From Massilia litorea (GTDB lineage: Bacteria > Pseudomonadota > Gammaproteobacteria > Burkholderiales > Burkholderiaceae_D), in assembly GCF_015101885.1 (NCBI RefSeq), contig NZ_CP062941.1:4092001-4156000 (forward strand): a stretch of DNA of 64,000 nucleotides. Reading direction: 5' to 3'. This document shows, piece by piece, positions 48,589 to 57,122 of this stretch. The stretch's first letter is position 1, and the number at the start of each line of letters is the position of its first letter. Under the pieces are notes generated by a model. The model ran no database searches. It saw nothing but the letters and a program-made list of their open reading frames with translations, and was not told where the DNA came from. A program made the translations under genes and the position numbers.

Positions 48589-48954
48589 ATGAAGACGAAC
48601 AAGCTGGCCGCCGCGGCCCTGGCGACCCTCGCATGCGCATTCGCCTCGCAGGCATGGGCCCACGCGAAGCTGCAGGCCTCGACACCAAAGGCCGACAGCG
48701 TGGTCAGTGCTGCCCCGGCGCAGCTGCGCCTGCAGTTCAATGAGCCGCTCGAGCTGCCCTTCAGTAAAGTCAAACTGGTCGACGACAAGGGCGTTGAGCT
48801 CCAACCGTCGAAGATCGCCGTCGACGCCGCCGATCCGAAGACCCTGGTAGGGGTACTGCCCGCGCTGCACCCCGGCGCCTGGCGCGTGCAATGGACGACC
48901 GTGACCCGCGACGGCCACAAGGTCAAGGGCGAGTTCGGCTTCCGCGTCAAGTGA
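48589..48954 (+). CDS. copC: Periplasmic copper chaperone CopC
   Basis: 121-aa protein with signal peptide ending ASQAWA, so the mature protein begins HAKLQASTPKAD; the N-terminal His is the Cu(II) ligand of CopC. LRLQFNEPLELPFSKVKL and GAWRVQWTTVTRDGHKVKGE, with the second conserved Asp/His pair, confirm the family. CGGGAGAATC precedes the ATG. Its TGA overlaps the copD ATG. Confidence 0.94.
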   Translation: MKTNKLAAAALATLACAFASQAWAHAKLQASTPKADSVVSAAPAQLRLQFNEPLELPFSKVKLVDDKGVELQPSKIAVDAADPKTLVGVLPALHPGAWRVQWTTVTRDGHKVKGEFGFRVK

Positions 48955-49880
48955 TGGAGGGCGAACTCGCCCTGGCCCAGCGCATCGCGACCGCCCTCCT
49001 CAACCTGGCGCTGGCCGGCCTGGTGGGCGCCGCCATCGCGCGCCTGTGGCTGCGGCGCGGCGTCTCGCCCTGGGCCAGGGCGCTCGACCTGCGCCTGCGT
49101 GGCGCGATGCGGGCCGGCGTGGCGGCTGCCGGCCTGGCGTATGGCGCCGTGCTCTGGCTGGAAGCGGCGGCGATGGCCGAAGTGCCGCTCGCGCAGGCCT
49201 TCCCGGCCGTGCAGTCGGTGCTCGCGGCCACCCATTATGGGCTGGCATGGATGAGCGGTGCGGGCGCGCTGCTCGTGCTCGGGCTGACGCTCGTGCTGCC
49301 GGGCGGACGCGGCGCGGCGGCCGGCCTGCTGCGGCTGGTCGCGCTGGCGGCGCTCCTGTACAGCCGCAGCACCGTCAGCCACGCCGCGGCCGGCGGCGAC
49401 TTCACCTGGGCCGTGGCGGCCGACTGGCTGCACCTGGTGCTGGCAAGCGTCTGGGTCGGCGCGGTGCTGGTCGCCGGGCTGGCAGCGCTGCGCGCGCAGC
49501 CGGCCGACCCGCAGAGCCGTCTCGAGTGCGGCGCCTACGTGCAGGCGCTGTCCCGTTCAGCGACCGTCGCGCTGGCCGGCATCGTCGCCACCGGCGCCGT
49601 CAGCGCCTGGCGCGGCCTGGGCACCATCGGGAACGCCTTCGGCAATCCCTATGCGGACACCCTGCTGCTCAAGCTGACGCTGGTGCTGTGCGCGGCGGCG
49701 CTCGGGGGACTGAACCGTTTCTCCGTCATGCCGGCCCTGCTGAAGGGGCTGCGGCAGGCCGGCCCAACACCACCCGCTACGCGCCGCAGGTTTGTCCTCA
49801 TCCTGCGCGTGGAAACAGTCTTCCTGCTTGCCGCGCTGGTAACGGCAGCCTTCCTGGCTGCGACGCCGCCACCCGGTTAA
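48954..49880 (+). CDS. copD: Copper-resistance membrane protein CopD
   Basis: 308-aa integral membrane protein with about eight helices. SRSTVSHAAAGGDFTWAVAA and DWLHLVLASVWVGAVLVAGL carry the conserved His residues of the CopD domain, thought to accept copper from CopC and move it to the cytoplasm. Start ATG 48954 overlaps the copC stop (TGATG). Last gene of the copper operon; a convergent cation efflux gene ends 12 bases beyond it. Confidence 0.9.
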   Translation: MEGELALAQRIATALLNLALAGLVGAAIARLWLRRGVSPWARALDLRLRGAMRAGVAAAGLAYGAVLWLEAAAMAEVPLAQAFPAVQSVLAATHYGLAWMSGAGALLVLGLTLVLPGGRGAAAGLLRLVALAALLYSRSTVSHAAAGGDFTWAVAADWLHLVLASVWVGAVLVAGLAALRAQPADPQSRLECGAYVQALSRSATVALAGIVATGAVSAWRGLGTIGNAFGNPYADTLLLKLTLVLCAAALGGLNRFSVMPALLKGLRQAGPTPPATRRRFVLILRVETVFLLAALVTAAFLAATPPPG

Positions 49881-49892
49881 GGCGCGCCCACC

Positions 49893-50915
49893 TCACCCGC
49901 GCTGCGCACCTTGCCGGTAATGCACCTCGATGGTCGAATGCACGATCTCTTCGTGGACGCCGAGCTGCTCGCGCAGCCGGGCCGGGGTCAGCGCCGCGTC
50001 GTTCGTGACCACGCTCATCGCGCAGGAATAGAACTGCTTGCCGACGCGCCAGACGTGCAGGTCGACCAGCCTGGTGGCGCCGGGCGCCGACGCGCCGGCC
50101 ACGACTTCGCGGATTTCTTCCACCACCGGCGCATCCATTTCGCGGTCGAGCAGGACCTTGCCGGTTTCGACGATCAGGTTCTTCGCCCAGACGGCCACCA
50201 GCACCGCGCCGACGATGCCCATCACCGGATCGAGCCAGGACCAGCCGAAGGCCCAGCCGCCGGCCAGCGCGGCGATCGCCAGCACCGAGGTCGCCGCGTC
50301 GGCGATGACGTGGACGTAGGCGGACTTCAGGTTGAGGTCGTGATGTCCGTGGCCGCGATCATGACCATGGTCGTGGCCATGATGATCGTGTCCATGATGG
50401 TCGTGGCCGTGGTGCCCGTGTCCGTGGTCATGGTGCGCATGGCCGAGGATGCTGGCGCAGACGACGTTCACGACCAGGCCGATGATGGCGATCACGATGG
50501 CGTCCCGGTAATGGATGGGCTGGGGTGCGAAGATGCGCTCGATCGAGCTGAAGGCCATCAGCGCGGCGATCCCCAGCAGGAAGACGGCGCTGGTGAAGCC
50601 CGCCAGGATCTCGATTTTCCAGGTGCCGAAGGCAAAGCGCGGGTCCTGGGCATACTTGCGCGCCGCCGCATAGGCAAAGGCGCTCAGGCCGATCGCCAGC
50701 GCGTGGGAGCTCATGTGCCAGCCGTCGGCCAGCAGGGCCATCGAGTTCAGCCACCAGCCGGCGGCGATCTCGATCACCATCATGGCGAGGGTGATCCACA
50801 TCACCATGCGCGTGCCGCGCTCGGCCTTGTTGCTGCCCTTGTCGAAGATGTGGTCGTGCGCGAGTTCGTCGCCGATGTGTGCGTGTGCGATGTGTGCTTG
50901 TGCCAGGTCCTGCAT
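49893..50915 (-). CDS. dmeF: Cation diffusion facilitator, DmeF-type cobalt/nickel exporter
   Basis: 340-aa CDF transporter. Six membrane helices; metal-site motifs ALLADGWHMSSHALAIG in helix 2 and YVHVIADAATSVLAI in helix 5 (HxxxD). Between helices 4 and 5 lies a His-rich loop with about 19 His residues (about 155-190), and a further His-rich N-terminus (AHIAHAHIGDELAHDHIF). The HxxSH/HxxxD pattern and the neighbouring RcnR-type regulator fit the DmeF group exporting Co and Ni. GGAGG precedes ATG 50915. Confidence 0.92.
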   Translation of the reverse strand: MQDLAQAHIAHAHIGDELAHDHIFDKGSNKAERGTRMVMWITLAMMVIEIAAGWWLNSMALLADGWHMSSHALAIGLSAFAYAAARKYAQDPRFAFGTWKIEILAGFTSAVFLLGIAALMAFSSIERIFAPQPIHYRDAIVIAIIGLVVNVVCASILGHAHHDHGHGHHGHDHHGHDHHGHDHGHDRGHGHHDLNLKSAYVHVIADAATSVLAIAALAGGWAFGWSWLDPVMGIVGAVLVAVWAKNLIVETGKVLLDREMDAPVVEEIREVVAGASAPGATRLVDLHVWRVGKQFYSCAMSVVTNDAALTPARLREQLGVHEEIVHSTIEVHYRQGAQRG

Positions 50916-50936
50916 GGTTTTCCTCCACCAGCCGCG

Positions 50937-51113
50937 CTAGCGCCCGGCCAGTTTTTTCTCGCGCCGCGCGCGTTCGTTGATGATCTGGTGCCGGCGATGG
51001 TCGGTCATCTTCTTCCACTCGCGCGCTTCCGCCTGCGTGCGCAGGCAGCCGGTGCACAGGCTGGTCTTGCGGTCGAACTGGCAGAGCTCGACGCAGGGCG
51101 ATTTGACGGCCAT
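50937..51113 (-). CDS. Small DUF1289 family protein
   Basis: 58-aa protein starting MAVKSPCVELCQFDRKTSLC and continuing TGCLRTQAEAREWKKMTD; the pattern CxxxC-x8-CxxC is that of DUF1289 proteins, thought to bind a metal. It lies between rcnR and dmeF on the same strand with gaps of 6 and 21 bases, hence part of the cobalt/nickel operon. The ribosome site is weak, consistent with coupling to the rcnR stop. Confidence 0.85.
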   Translation of the reverse strand: MAVKSPCVELCQFDRKTSLCTGCLRTQAEAREWKKMTDHRRHQIINERARREKKLAGR

Positions 51114-51119
51114 CGCTGT

Positions 51120-51395
51120 CTACTTGAGGTAACTGCGGATCACGTCCAGCAGTTCGTCCGCGCCTTCGGTGCGCGCGGCCTGCGACAGATCGCCGGCGGC
51201 GACGTGTTCGCGCACGTGGTCGTCGATCACCTCGAGCATCAGGCCATTCATGGCCCCGCGGCTGGCGGCCAGCAGGTGCAGGATGTCGGTACAGCCGGCT
51301 TCGGCCTCGAGTGCCCGCTCGACGGCTTCGACCTGGCCCCGGATGCGGCGTACGCGGGCCAGCAATTTGGTTTTTTGACGTGCGGTATGGGACAA
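51120..51395 (-). CDS. rcnR: RcnR/DmeR-type nickel-cobalt-responsive repressor
   Basis: 91-aa CsoR/RcnR-family helical repressor. The start is set at TTG 51395, giving the family N-terminus (M)SHTARQKTKLLARVRRI. With this numbering all four cobalt/nickel ligands known for RcnR fall in place: His3, Cys35 (EAGCTDIL), His60 and His64 (DDHVREH). The longer open frame starting upstream would bury His3 and overlap the operator. First gene of the leftward rcnR-DUF1289-dmeF operon; metal binding should release the promoter. Confidence 0.88.
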   Translation of the reverse strand: MSHTARQKTKLLARVRRIRGQVEAVERALEAEAGCTDILHLLAASRGAMNGLMLEVIDDHVREHVAAGDLSQAARTEGADELLDVIRSYLK

Positions 51396-51409
51396 GGCAA
51401 GCTCGCTGA

Positions 51410-51433
51410 AGTATAGGGTACCGGGGTATTCTA
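51410..51433 (-). promoter_or_regulatory. Candidate promoter/operator of the rcnR-dmeF operon
   Basis: On the leftward strand TAGAATACCCCGGTACCC is followed by the -10 hexamer TATACT (51415-51410). The G/C-tract flanked by TA-rich ends (TACCGGGGTA) is the kind of site RcnR and DmeR recognise. Transcription would begin about 8 bases before the TTG start. Confidence 0.5.
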
Positions 51434-51511
51434 CCAGTCCAGTGCGCGAGTGCAGCCATTCGCCAATTCCTGCGTCATTTGCCATAATCGTGCTCCAATA
51501 CAAGTCATTCG

Positions 51512-51529
51512 CTTGATAACGCTACCAAA
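51512..51529. promoter_or_regulatory. Imperfect GntR operator before gntR
   Basis: CTTGATAACGCTACCAAA matches the perfect operator at 52748 in 15 of 18 positions. It lies 23 bases before the gntR start, suggesting autoregulation. Confidence 0.6.
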
Positions 51530-51551
51530 TGTGGTCCGGAACCAGATAACG

Positions 51552-52613
51552 ATGAGCAAAGCACAGACCCAACGTACCCGCGCCAGCGGCCGCGTCACGC
51601 TGGCCGAGGTGGCGGCGCGCGCCGGCGTCGGCACCATGACGGCCTCGCGCGCGATCAGCCAGCCGGAAATGGTGTCGCCGGCGCTGCGGGCCCGGGTCGG
51701 GCAGGCGGTGGCGGAACTGGGCTATGTGCCCAACCGCGCGGCGCGCGCGCTGGCCTCGGCCCGCTCGAAGGTGATCGTGGTGCTGGTGCCCTCGCTGTCG
51801 AATGCAGTGTTCACCGACGTCCTCGCCGGCATCCAGGATGCGCTGGAACCGGACGGCTACCAGATCCTGATCGGGAATACCCGCTATTCGGACGCCGAGG
51901 AAGAAAAGCTGCTCAACACCTACCTGCAATCGAGCCCGGACGGCATCCTGCTGTCCGGCCTGACCCACAGCCGCCAGGTGACGGAACTGCTCGCGTCCTC
52001 GAAGCTGCCGATCGTCTCGATGATGGACCTGGCGGGCGCGCCGGACGGCCAGCCCGCCGCCTCGTCCACGACCACGGCCGGCATGTCGGTCGGCTTCTCC
52101 CAGCTGCAGGCCGGCTACACGATGACGCGCTACCTGCTCGACAAGGGTTACAAACGCATCGGCTTCATGGGTGCGCAGCGCGACGAGCGCACCCTGAAAC
52201 GGCTTGAAGGCTACCGGCGCGCCCTGCAGGAAGCGGGCAGTTACGATCCCCGCCTAGAGACCATGGTGGCCGACCCGTCGACGATCGCGCTCGGCGCCGA
52301 ACTGCTGGGCCGCATGCTCTCGAGCACGCCCGATTGCGACGCCATCTTCTGCTGCAACGACGACCTGGCCCAGGGCGCGATCTTCCAGTGCCAGCGGCGC
52401 GGCATCGCCGTGCCGCGCCAGCTCGCCATCTGCGGCTTCAACGACCTGCCGGTGTCGGCCTGGATGAATCCGTCCGTCACCACGATCGCCACCCCGCGCT
52501 ACCGGGTCGGCTTCGAGGCGGCCCAGCTGCTGCGCGCCGTGATCCGCGGCGAGACCCCCGCCGCCACCCGCATCGACCTCGGCTTCACCCTGATGGCCCG
52601 CGAGAGCGCCTGA
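51552..52613 (+). CDS. gntR: LacI family regulator, gluconate repressor GntR
   Basis: 353-aa LacI-type repressor. The headpiece VTLAEVAARAGVGTMTASRAIS and hinge RAARALASARSK are clear, followed by a periplasmic-binding-protein-like effector domain (GFMGAQRDERTLKRLEGYRR, AICGFNDLPVSAWMNPSVTTI). The adjacent gluconokinase, transporter and porin identify gluconate (or 6-phosphogluconate) as the likely inducer. ATG at 51552 begins the basic MSKAQTQRTRASG arm; the frame is open further upstream but overlaps the promoter. Confidence 0.88.
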   Translation: MSKAQTQRTRASGRVTLAEVAARAGVGTMTASRAISQPEMVSPALRARVGQAVAELGYVPNRAARALASARSKVIVVLVPSLSNAVFTDVLAGIQDALEPDGYQILIGNTRYSDAEEEKLLNTYLQSSPDGILLSGLTHSRQVTELLASSKLPIVSMMDLAGAPDGQPAASSTTTAGMSVGFSQLQAGYTMTRYLLDKGYKRIGFMGAQRDERTLKRLEGYRRALQEAGSYDPRLETMVADPSTIALGAELLGRMLSSTPDCDAIFCCNDDLAQGAIFQCQRRGIAVPRQLAICGFNDLPVSAWMNPSVTTIATPRYRVGFEAAQLLRAVIRGETPAATRIDLGFTLMARESA

Positions 52614-52747
52614 TTTCCTGAGCCCCGATCCGCCCTCCCGCCTTCGCCGCCGGGGGCGGCCGCCGCATTGCGCGCGCAATCCTTATGCGGCAGTGCAGCA
52701 TAAATAGCACTTTACAAATTCATTGATCGGCGTAGACTCGCCTCCAC

Positions 52748-52765
52748 TTTGGTAGCGCTACCAAA
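52748..52765. promoter_or_regulatory. Perfect GntR operator palindrome before gntK
   Basis: TTTGGTAGCGCTACCAAA is an exact 18-base palindrome with the central CG typical of LacI-family operators. It lies 29 bases before the gntK start, overlapping the probable transcription start, so repression by GntR is expected. Confidence 0.8.
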
Positions 52766-52794
52766 CGCGCTCAACTTTTACTGGTGTCCCGACT

Positions 52795-53322
52795 ATGCAA
52801 GAGCAACTCATTTCCAGTCCCGAGCCGGCCCGCTGGGTCGTCATGGGCGTCTCCGGCTGCGGCAAGAGCGAGGTCGGCAAGCGCCTGGCGGCTGCCCTCG
52901 GCGTCCGTTTTCTCGAGGGCGACGCCTACCACAGCGCCTCGAACGTGGCCAAGATGGCGGCCGGCATTCCGCTCGACGACAGCGACCGCGCGGACTGGCT
53001 GCGCACCCTGCAGGGCGAAATTGCCGATGCGGCGGCGCGCGGCGAAGGCCTGGTGCTGGCCTGCTCCGCGCTCAAGCGGCGCTACCGCGACCTGCTGCGC
53101 GCCGCCGATCCGGGCCTGCGCTTTGCTCACCTCACCGGTCCGCGCGAACTGATCGCCGAGCGCATGGGGGCGCGCACCGCCCACTACATGCCGGCCTCGC
53201 TGCTCGACAGCCAGCTGCGCGATCTCGAACCCCTGCAGGCGGACGAGGACGGCGTCCTCCTCGACCTGCGCAAACCCCTCGCCGATCTCACCGAGGACAT
53301 CCTTCATCCCCAGGGTCGCTAG
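52795..53322 (+). CDS. gntK: Gluconokinase
   Basis: 175-aa cytoplasmic kinase. The P-loop is VMGVSGCGKSEVGKRLA; EGDAYHSASNVAKMAAGIPL is the gluconate-binding segment, and ACSALKRRYRDLLR and ARTAHYMPASLLDSQL complete the family. It phosphorylates gluconate to 6-phosphogluconate for the Entner-Doudoroff or pentose phosphate pathway. First structural gene downstream of the palindromic operator; the transporter follows after 25 bases. Confidence 0.95.
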   Translation: MQEQLISSPEPARWVVMGVSGCGKSEVGKRLAAALGVRFLEGDAYHSASNVAKMAAGIPLDDSDRADWLRTLQGEIADAAARGEGLVLACSALKRRYRDLLRAADPGLRFAHLTGPRELIAERMGARTAHYMPASLLDSQLRDLEPLQADEDGVLLDLRKPLADLTEDILHPQGR

Positions 53323-53347
53323 AACCCACCACCAACAGGAGACAGAC

Positions 53348-54667
53348 ATGACAACTACCCACAAACAGAACATCCCGCGCCGCCGCTGGGGCATCGGCGC
53401 CCTGCTCGGCATGGGCGTCCTGATCAACTACATCGACCGCATCGGCCTCTCGGTCGCGGCGCCGCAGATCAAGGAGATGTTCAACCTGACCCCGGTCGAA
53501 CTCGGCCTGCTGTTCTCGGCCTTCGCCTGGTCCTATTCGCTGCTGCAGATTCCGGTCGGGATGGTGCTCGACCGCTTCGGCCCGACCCGGGTCGGGCGCT
53601 GGGGCGCCTTCCTGTGGGGCGTGGCCTCGGTCATCACCGCCTTCTCGAGCGGCTTCGCCGGCATCTTCGTGGCGCGCATCCTGCTGGGCGTGGCCGAGGC
53701 CCCGGCCTTCCCGGTCAGCTCCAAGGCCACCGGCTACTGGTTCCCGCGCCATGAACGCGGCATGGCCACCGCCATCTTCGACGCCGCCGCCAAGTTCTCG
53801 AACGTGATCGGCGTGCCGCTGGTGGCGCTCACCGTCGTGACCTTCGGCTGGCGCTGGGGTTTCGGCCTGACCGCCGCCCTGAGCTTCATGTACTTCATCG
53901 CCTTCTATGTCCTGTACCGCGACCCGAGCGCCGACGAGCGCCTCTCCAAAGTCGAACTCGACTACATCCAGCGCGGCGGCGCGGCCCCCGAAGGCCCGGC
54001 GGAGGCCGGCGCGGTCAACATGCTCGGCTACCTGCTGACCAAGTCGAAAGTCTGGGGCCTGACCATCGGCTTCGCCGCCTACGGCTACACCTTCTACCTG
54101 TTCCTGACCTGGCTGCCCGGCTACCTGGTCGAGTCCATGCACATGAGTATCCTGAAGTCGGCCGGCTTTGCGGCCATCCCCTGGGCCTTCGCCACCCTGA
54201 CCGACCTGTTCGTGGGCGGCTGGCTGATCGACCACCTGATATCGAAAGGCAAGGACGAATCGAAGGTGAGGAAAGCCGTGCTGGTGACCGGCATGACCTT
54301 CGGCCTGGCCGTGTTCGGCGCCACCCAGACCACCGATCCGGCCTGGGCCATCTTCTGGATCTCGATCGCCCTCGGCGGCCTGGCCTCGGCGGCGCCGGTC
54401 AGCTGGTCGCTGCCCTCGCTGATCGCACCGAAAGGCGGCGCCGGCACGGTCGGCGGCATCATGAATTTTGCGAACAACCTGATGGGCGCGGCCGCACCGA
54501 TCGTGACCGGCATGATCGTCGGCGCCACCTCCTCGTTCACGAATGCCTTCTTCGTCGCTGGCGTCATCCTGCTCATCGGCATCGCCTGCTTCGTGTTCGT
54601 CCTCGGGAAGATCGAACCGATCCCCGATCCTGCACCACGCACCATCGCTCCCGTTCCAGCAGCCTGA
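53348..54667 (+). CDS. MFS transporter of the ACS (anion:cation symporter) family
   Basis: 439-aa transporter with 12 helices. LINYIDRIGLSVAAPQIKEM and VARILLGVAEAPAFPVSSKA are hallmarks of the ACS family (GudP, ExuT, DgoT-like), which moves sugar acids with protons. CAGGAGACAGAC precedes the ATG. Linkage to gntK and gntR makes gluconate or a related aldonate the probable substrate, although classical gluconate permeases belong to a different family (GntP). Confidence 0.88.
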   Translation: MTTTHKQNIPRRRWGIGALLGMGVLINYIDRIGLSVAAPQIKEMFNLTPVELGLLFSAFAWSYSLLQIPVGMVLDRFGPTRVGRWGAFLWGVASVITAFSSGFAGIFVARILLGVAEAPAFPVSSKATGYWFPRHERGMATAIFDAAAKFSNVIGVPLVALTVVTFGWRWGFGLTAALSFMYFIAFYVLYRDPSADERLSKVELDYIQRGGAAPEGPAEAGAVNMLGYLLTKSKVWGLTIGFAAYGYTFYLFLTWLPGYLVESMHMSILKSAGFAAIPWAFATLTDLFVGGWLIDHLISKGKDESKVRKAVLVTGMTFGLAVFGATQTTDPAWAIFWISIALGGLASAAPVSWSLPSLIAPKGGAGTVGGIMNFANNLMGAAAPIVTGMIVGATSSFTNAFFVAGVILLIGIACFVFVLGKIEPIPDPAPRTIAPVPAA

Positions 54668-54686
54668 TTCATACAAGAAGAAAACC

Positions 54687-55754
54687 ATGACGTTCACACT
54701 CAAACCTGTCGTTTTTTGCGCCGCCATCCTTTGCAGCGGCGCGGTACTCGCTGACCCTTCGTCGGTCGCATTCTACGGCGTCGTCGACATGGGTATTTCG
54801 GTCGACGGTGGCGGCGCCGCCGGCACCTCGACCCGCGTCACCAGCGGCATGGCCACCCAGAGCCGCTGGGGCTTCCGCGGTAACGAGGAACTCGGCGGCG
54901 GCCTGGCCGCCTTCTTCGTGCTCGAAGGCGGCATCCACGCCGACAACGGCACCTCGACCCAGAACAACACGCTGTTCGGCCGCACCTCGATCGTCGGCCT
55001 GCGCGGCAAACTCGGTTCGGTGAGCATCGGCCTGCAGGACACCCCGCTGTTCACCGTGCTCAACGTCGTGGTCGACCCGCTGCGCAACGGCATCGTCCGC
55101 TCCAACAACCTGATGCCGCCGACCGGCTTCCGGGCCTCGAATTCAGTGCTGTACCGCAGCCCCGACATGAACGGGTTCACGACGGCGCTGATGTATGTGG
55201 CGGGCGAAGTGCCGGGCAAGGCGTCGGCCAGCAGCGCAGTCGGCGGCTCCTTCAACTACAGCCGCGGTCCGCTGAACGCCAGCATCGCCTTCCACCGCAA
55301 GAACAACGACAGCGCCACCGTGGGCGGCACCGACCCGGCACGCAACCTGCTGCTGGGCGCGAACTACAATTTCGGGCCGGTGCGCGGCTACCTCGGCTAC
55401 GAAATCAACCGGGGACCGAACAGTGCGCCGCTCAACAACAGCGCGGCGCTGTTCGGCGGCCTGCCGCCGGTGCCCTCCACCGACAGCCACGACCTGCTGC
55501 TCGGGGCCTCGATCCCGCTCGGGGCAAGTACTGTGGTGCTGACCGGCGTGCATGCGAACGACCGCACCCTGCGCAACCAGGACGCGAACCAGTTTGGCCT
55601 GGCCTACATGTATGCGTTCTCGAAACGCAGCGACGTCTACACGTCCTACGGCACCATTCGCAACCATAATGGTGCCGCCTACACCGAGGGCAACAGCGAG
55701 GAGCCGGGCACGGGCAACCGCCAGTTCGCGATGGGACTGCGGCACCGGTTCTGA
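54687..55754 (+). CDS. Outer-membrane porin of the gluconate unit
   Basis: 355-aa trimeric-type porin. Signal peptide ending AVLA, mature start DPSSVAFYGVVDMGISVDGG, segment SRWGFRGNEELGGGLAAFFVLE and C-terminal MGLRHRF with terminal Phe. It lies 19 bases after the transporter gene, so outer-membrane uptake of the same sugar acid is likely. Related to, but clearly divergent from, the porin at 24264. No terminator is visible after it. Confidence 0.92.
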   Translation: MTFTLKPVVFCAAILCSGAVLADPSSVAFYGVVDMGISVDGGGAAGTSTRVTSGMATQSRWGFRGNEELGGGLAAFFVLEGGIHADNGTSTQNNTLFGRTSIVGLRGKLGSVSIGLQDTPLFTVLNVVVDPLRNGIVRSNNLMPPTGFRASNSVLYRSPDMNGFTTALMYVAGEVPGKASASSAVGGSFNYSRGPLNASIAFHRKNNDSATVGGTDPARNLLLGANYNFGPVRGYLGYEINRGPNSAPLNNSAALFGGLPPVPSTDSHDLLLGASIPLGASTVVLTGVHANDRTLRNQDANQFGLAYMYAFSKRSDVYTSYGTIRNHNGAAYTEGNSEEPGTGNRQFAMGLRHRF

Positions 55755-55787
55755 GGCGCGACCCGGCGCACGGTCGACAGCCGCGAC

Positions 55788-56060
55788 GTGGTGGTCGGCG
55801 ACCTGTGCGTGATCGGCGAAAGCGATTGCGCAAGACCAGGCCACCGGTCCCGACCTGCTTCCTGGCTGGCGCGCCACGGGATCGATGCCGCGCTCAGCGC
55901 TGCGTCGCCGGGTCTCGAAGGCGGCGCGCCCCTGCCGTCGCTGGCGGCCTACCTCGGCGCGGATTTGCTGGTGATGGGCGGATATGGCCGCGCCCGACTG
56001 GGCGAATTGCCGGCGGGCGGCGCACCAGGCAGCAAGCAGAGTTGCACGCGCCTGTCTAGT
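55788..56060 (+). pseudogene. Remnant of a third universal stress protein gene
   Basis: The frame encodes the C-terminal Usp pattern: WLARHGIDAALSAASPGLEG and then YLGADLLVMGGYGRARLGEL followed by a GGA motif. The N-terminal domain, a start codon with ribosome site and the normal VPVL-type ending are missing; a frame change after GGAP is likely because the next frame reads ELHAPV. It lies between the gluconate porin and an intact usp gene. Bases 55755-56200 hold nothing else except the Anr-type box. Confidence 0.7.
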
Positions 56061-56096
56061 TCCCGGCGCAAATTTCATTCAAATAATCGGAGGGAT

Positions 56097-56110
56097 TTGA
56101 TCTGGATCAT
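56097..56110. promoter_or_regulatory. FNR/Anr-type box before usp
   Basis: TTGATCTGGATCAT matches the FNR/Anr consensus TTGAT-N4-ATCAA at 9 of 10 defined positions. It is about 90 bases before the usp start at 56201, a normal activation distance, suggesting induction at low oxygen. Confidence 0.6.
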
Positions 56111-56200
56111 GGCTATTGAATGACACGGGCGTGAGACTGTAGCATGGCGCCGTTTCGCCGCCGGGCTGCCCTTTCACCCGTTCATCTCTTGAGCCGACCC

Positions 56201-57043
56201 ATGCGTTACAAGACCGTCCTTGTCCACGCCGACCTTTCGCGCCATGCGCCCGCCCGCATCGGCCTAGCGACCGCCATTGGCGCCGAACACGGCGCGCACC
56301 TGGTCGGCGCCGCCATGACGGGGGTGTCGCGCGCGGTCTTCCCCGACGGCTGCGACGCCCGGCCGGGCACACTGCTGGCCGGCTATGTCGATCCGCTCGT
56401 GCACAGTGCGCGGGAGGCGCTTGCACGCTTCGAAGACATCGCGCGCAGCCGCGGCGTGTCCCACGAAACCCGGCTGATCAGCGACCAGGCGCCGGATGCG
56501 CTGGCACTGCTGGCGCGCTTCGCCGACCTGGTGGTCGTCAGCCAGGATGACCCCGACGAGAGCCTGGGCTACCTGCCGCCGGCGCTGCGCATGCCCGATT
56601 ACGTCGTGGTCAACGCGGCATGCCCGGTGCTGGTGGTGCCGCGCGTGGACCTGGCGCCCGCCCCTGCGCGCCGGGTCCTGCTGTGCTGGAACGGCAGCCG
56701 CGAAGCTGCGGTGGCGATGGCGGCGGCCCTGCCCCTGTTGCAGCGCGCCACCCATGTAAGCCTGGCTGCGTTGACGTCCGTGTTTCCGAACGAGTTCGCG
56801 AGCGCGGCGGAACTGGACGATGCGCTCGCCTTCCTCGGACGCCACGCGGTGCGCGCCGTGCCGTCACTGCGCGACCCCGGCGGCGACACCGGCCGCGCCA
56901 TCCTCGGCCTGGCGACCGAACTGGACTGCGACCTGGTCGTCATGGGCTGCTTCGGCCACTCACGCTTCCAGGAACTCCTGCTCGGCGGTGCAAGCAGGAC
57001 CGTCTTGCAGGAGGCGGCACTGCCCGTGCTGATGGCCCGCTAA
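56201..57043 (+). CDS. Tandem-domain universal stress protein
   Basis: 280-aa protein with two UspA domains. First domain MRYKTVLVHADLSRHAPARI; second domain from VLLCWNGSREAAVAMAAALP to CFGHSRFQELLLGGASRTVL. It is more divergent from the other two intact Usp proteins than they are from each other. An FNR/Anr-type box lies upstream. The ATG at 56201 gives the normal Usp start; the ribosome site is weak. Role: probably low-oxygen survival. Confidence 0.9.
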   Translation: MRYKTVLVHADLSRHAPARIGLATAIGAEHGAHLVGAAMTGVSRAVFPDGCDARPGTLLAGYVDPLVHSAREALARFEDIARSRGVSHETRLISDQAPDALALLARFADLVVVSQDDPDESLGYLPPALRMPDYVVVNAACPVLVVPRVDLAPAPARRVLLCWNGSREAAVAMAAALPLLQRATHVSLAALTSVFPNEFASAAELDDALAFLGRHAVRAVPSLRDPGGDTGRAILGLATELDCDLVVMGCFGHSRFQELLLGGASRTVLQEAALPVLMAR

Positions 57044-57122
57044 GCCCGCACGCAAGGACTACAGGGAGCGCCGTCCGCCTCGCCCTTCGCACCTTCAAGA
57101 CGAACACCAGCAGGAGAACATC

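Noticed and set aside
50341..50435. Repetitive CATGRTCGTG-type DNA that might look like a tandem repeat or CRISPR
   Set aside because: It is the His/Asp/Gly codon repetition of the DmeF metal-binding loop, in frame and without spacers.
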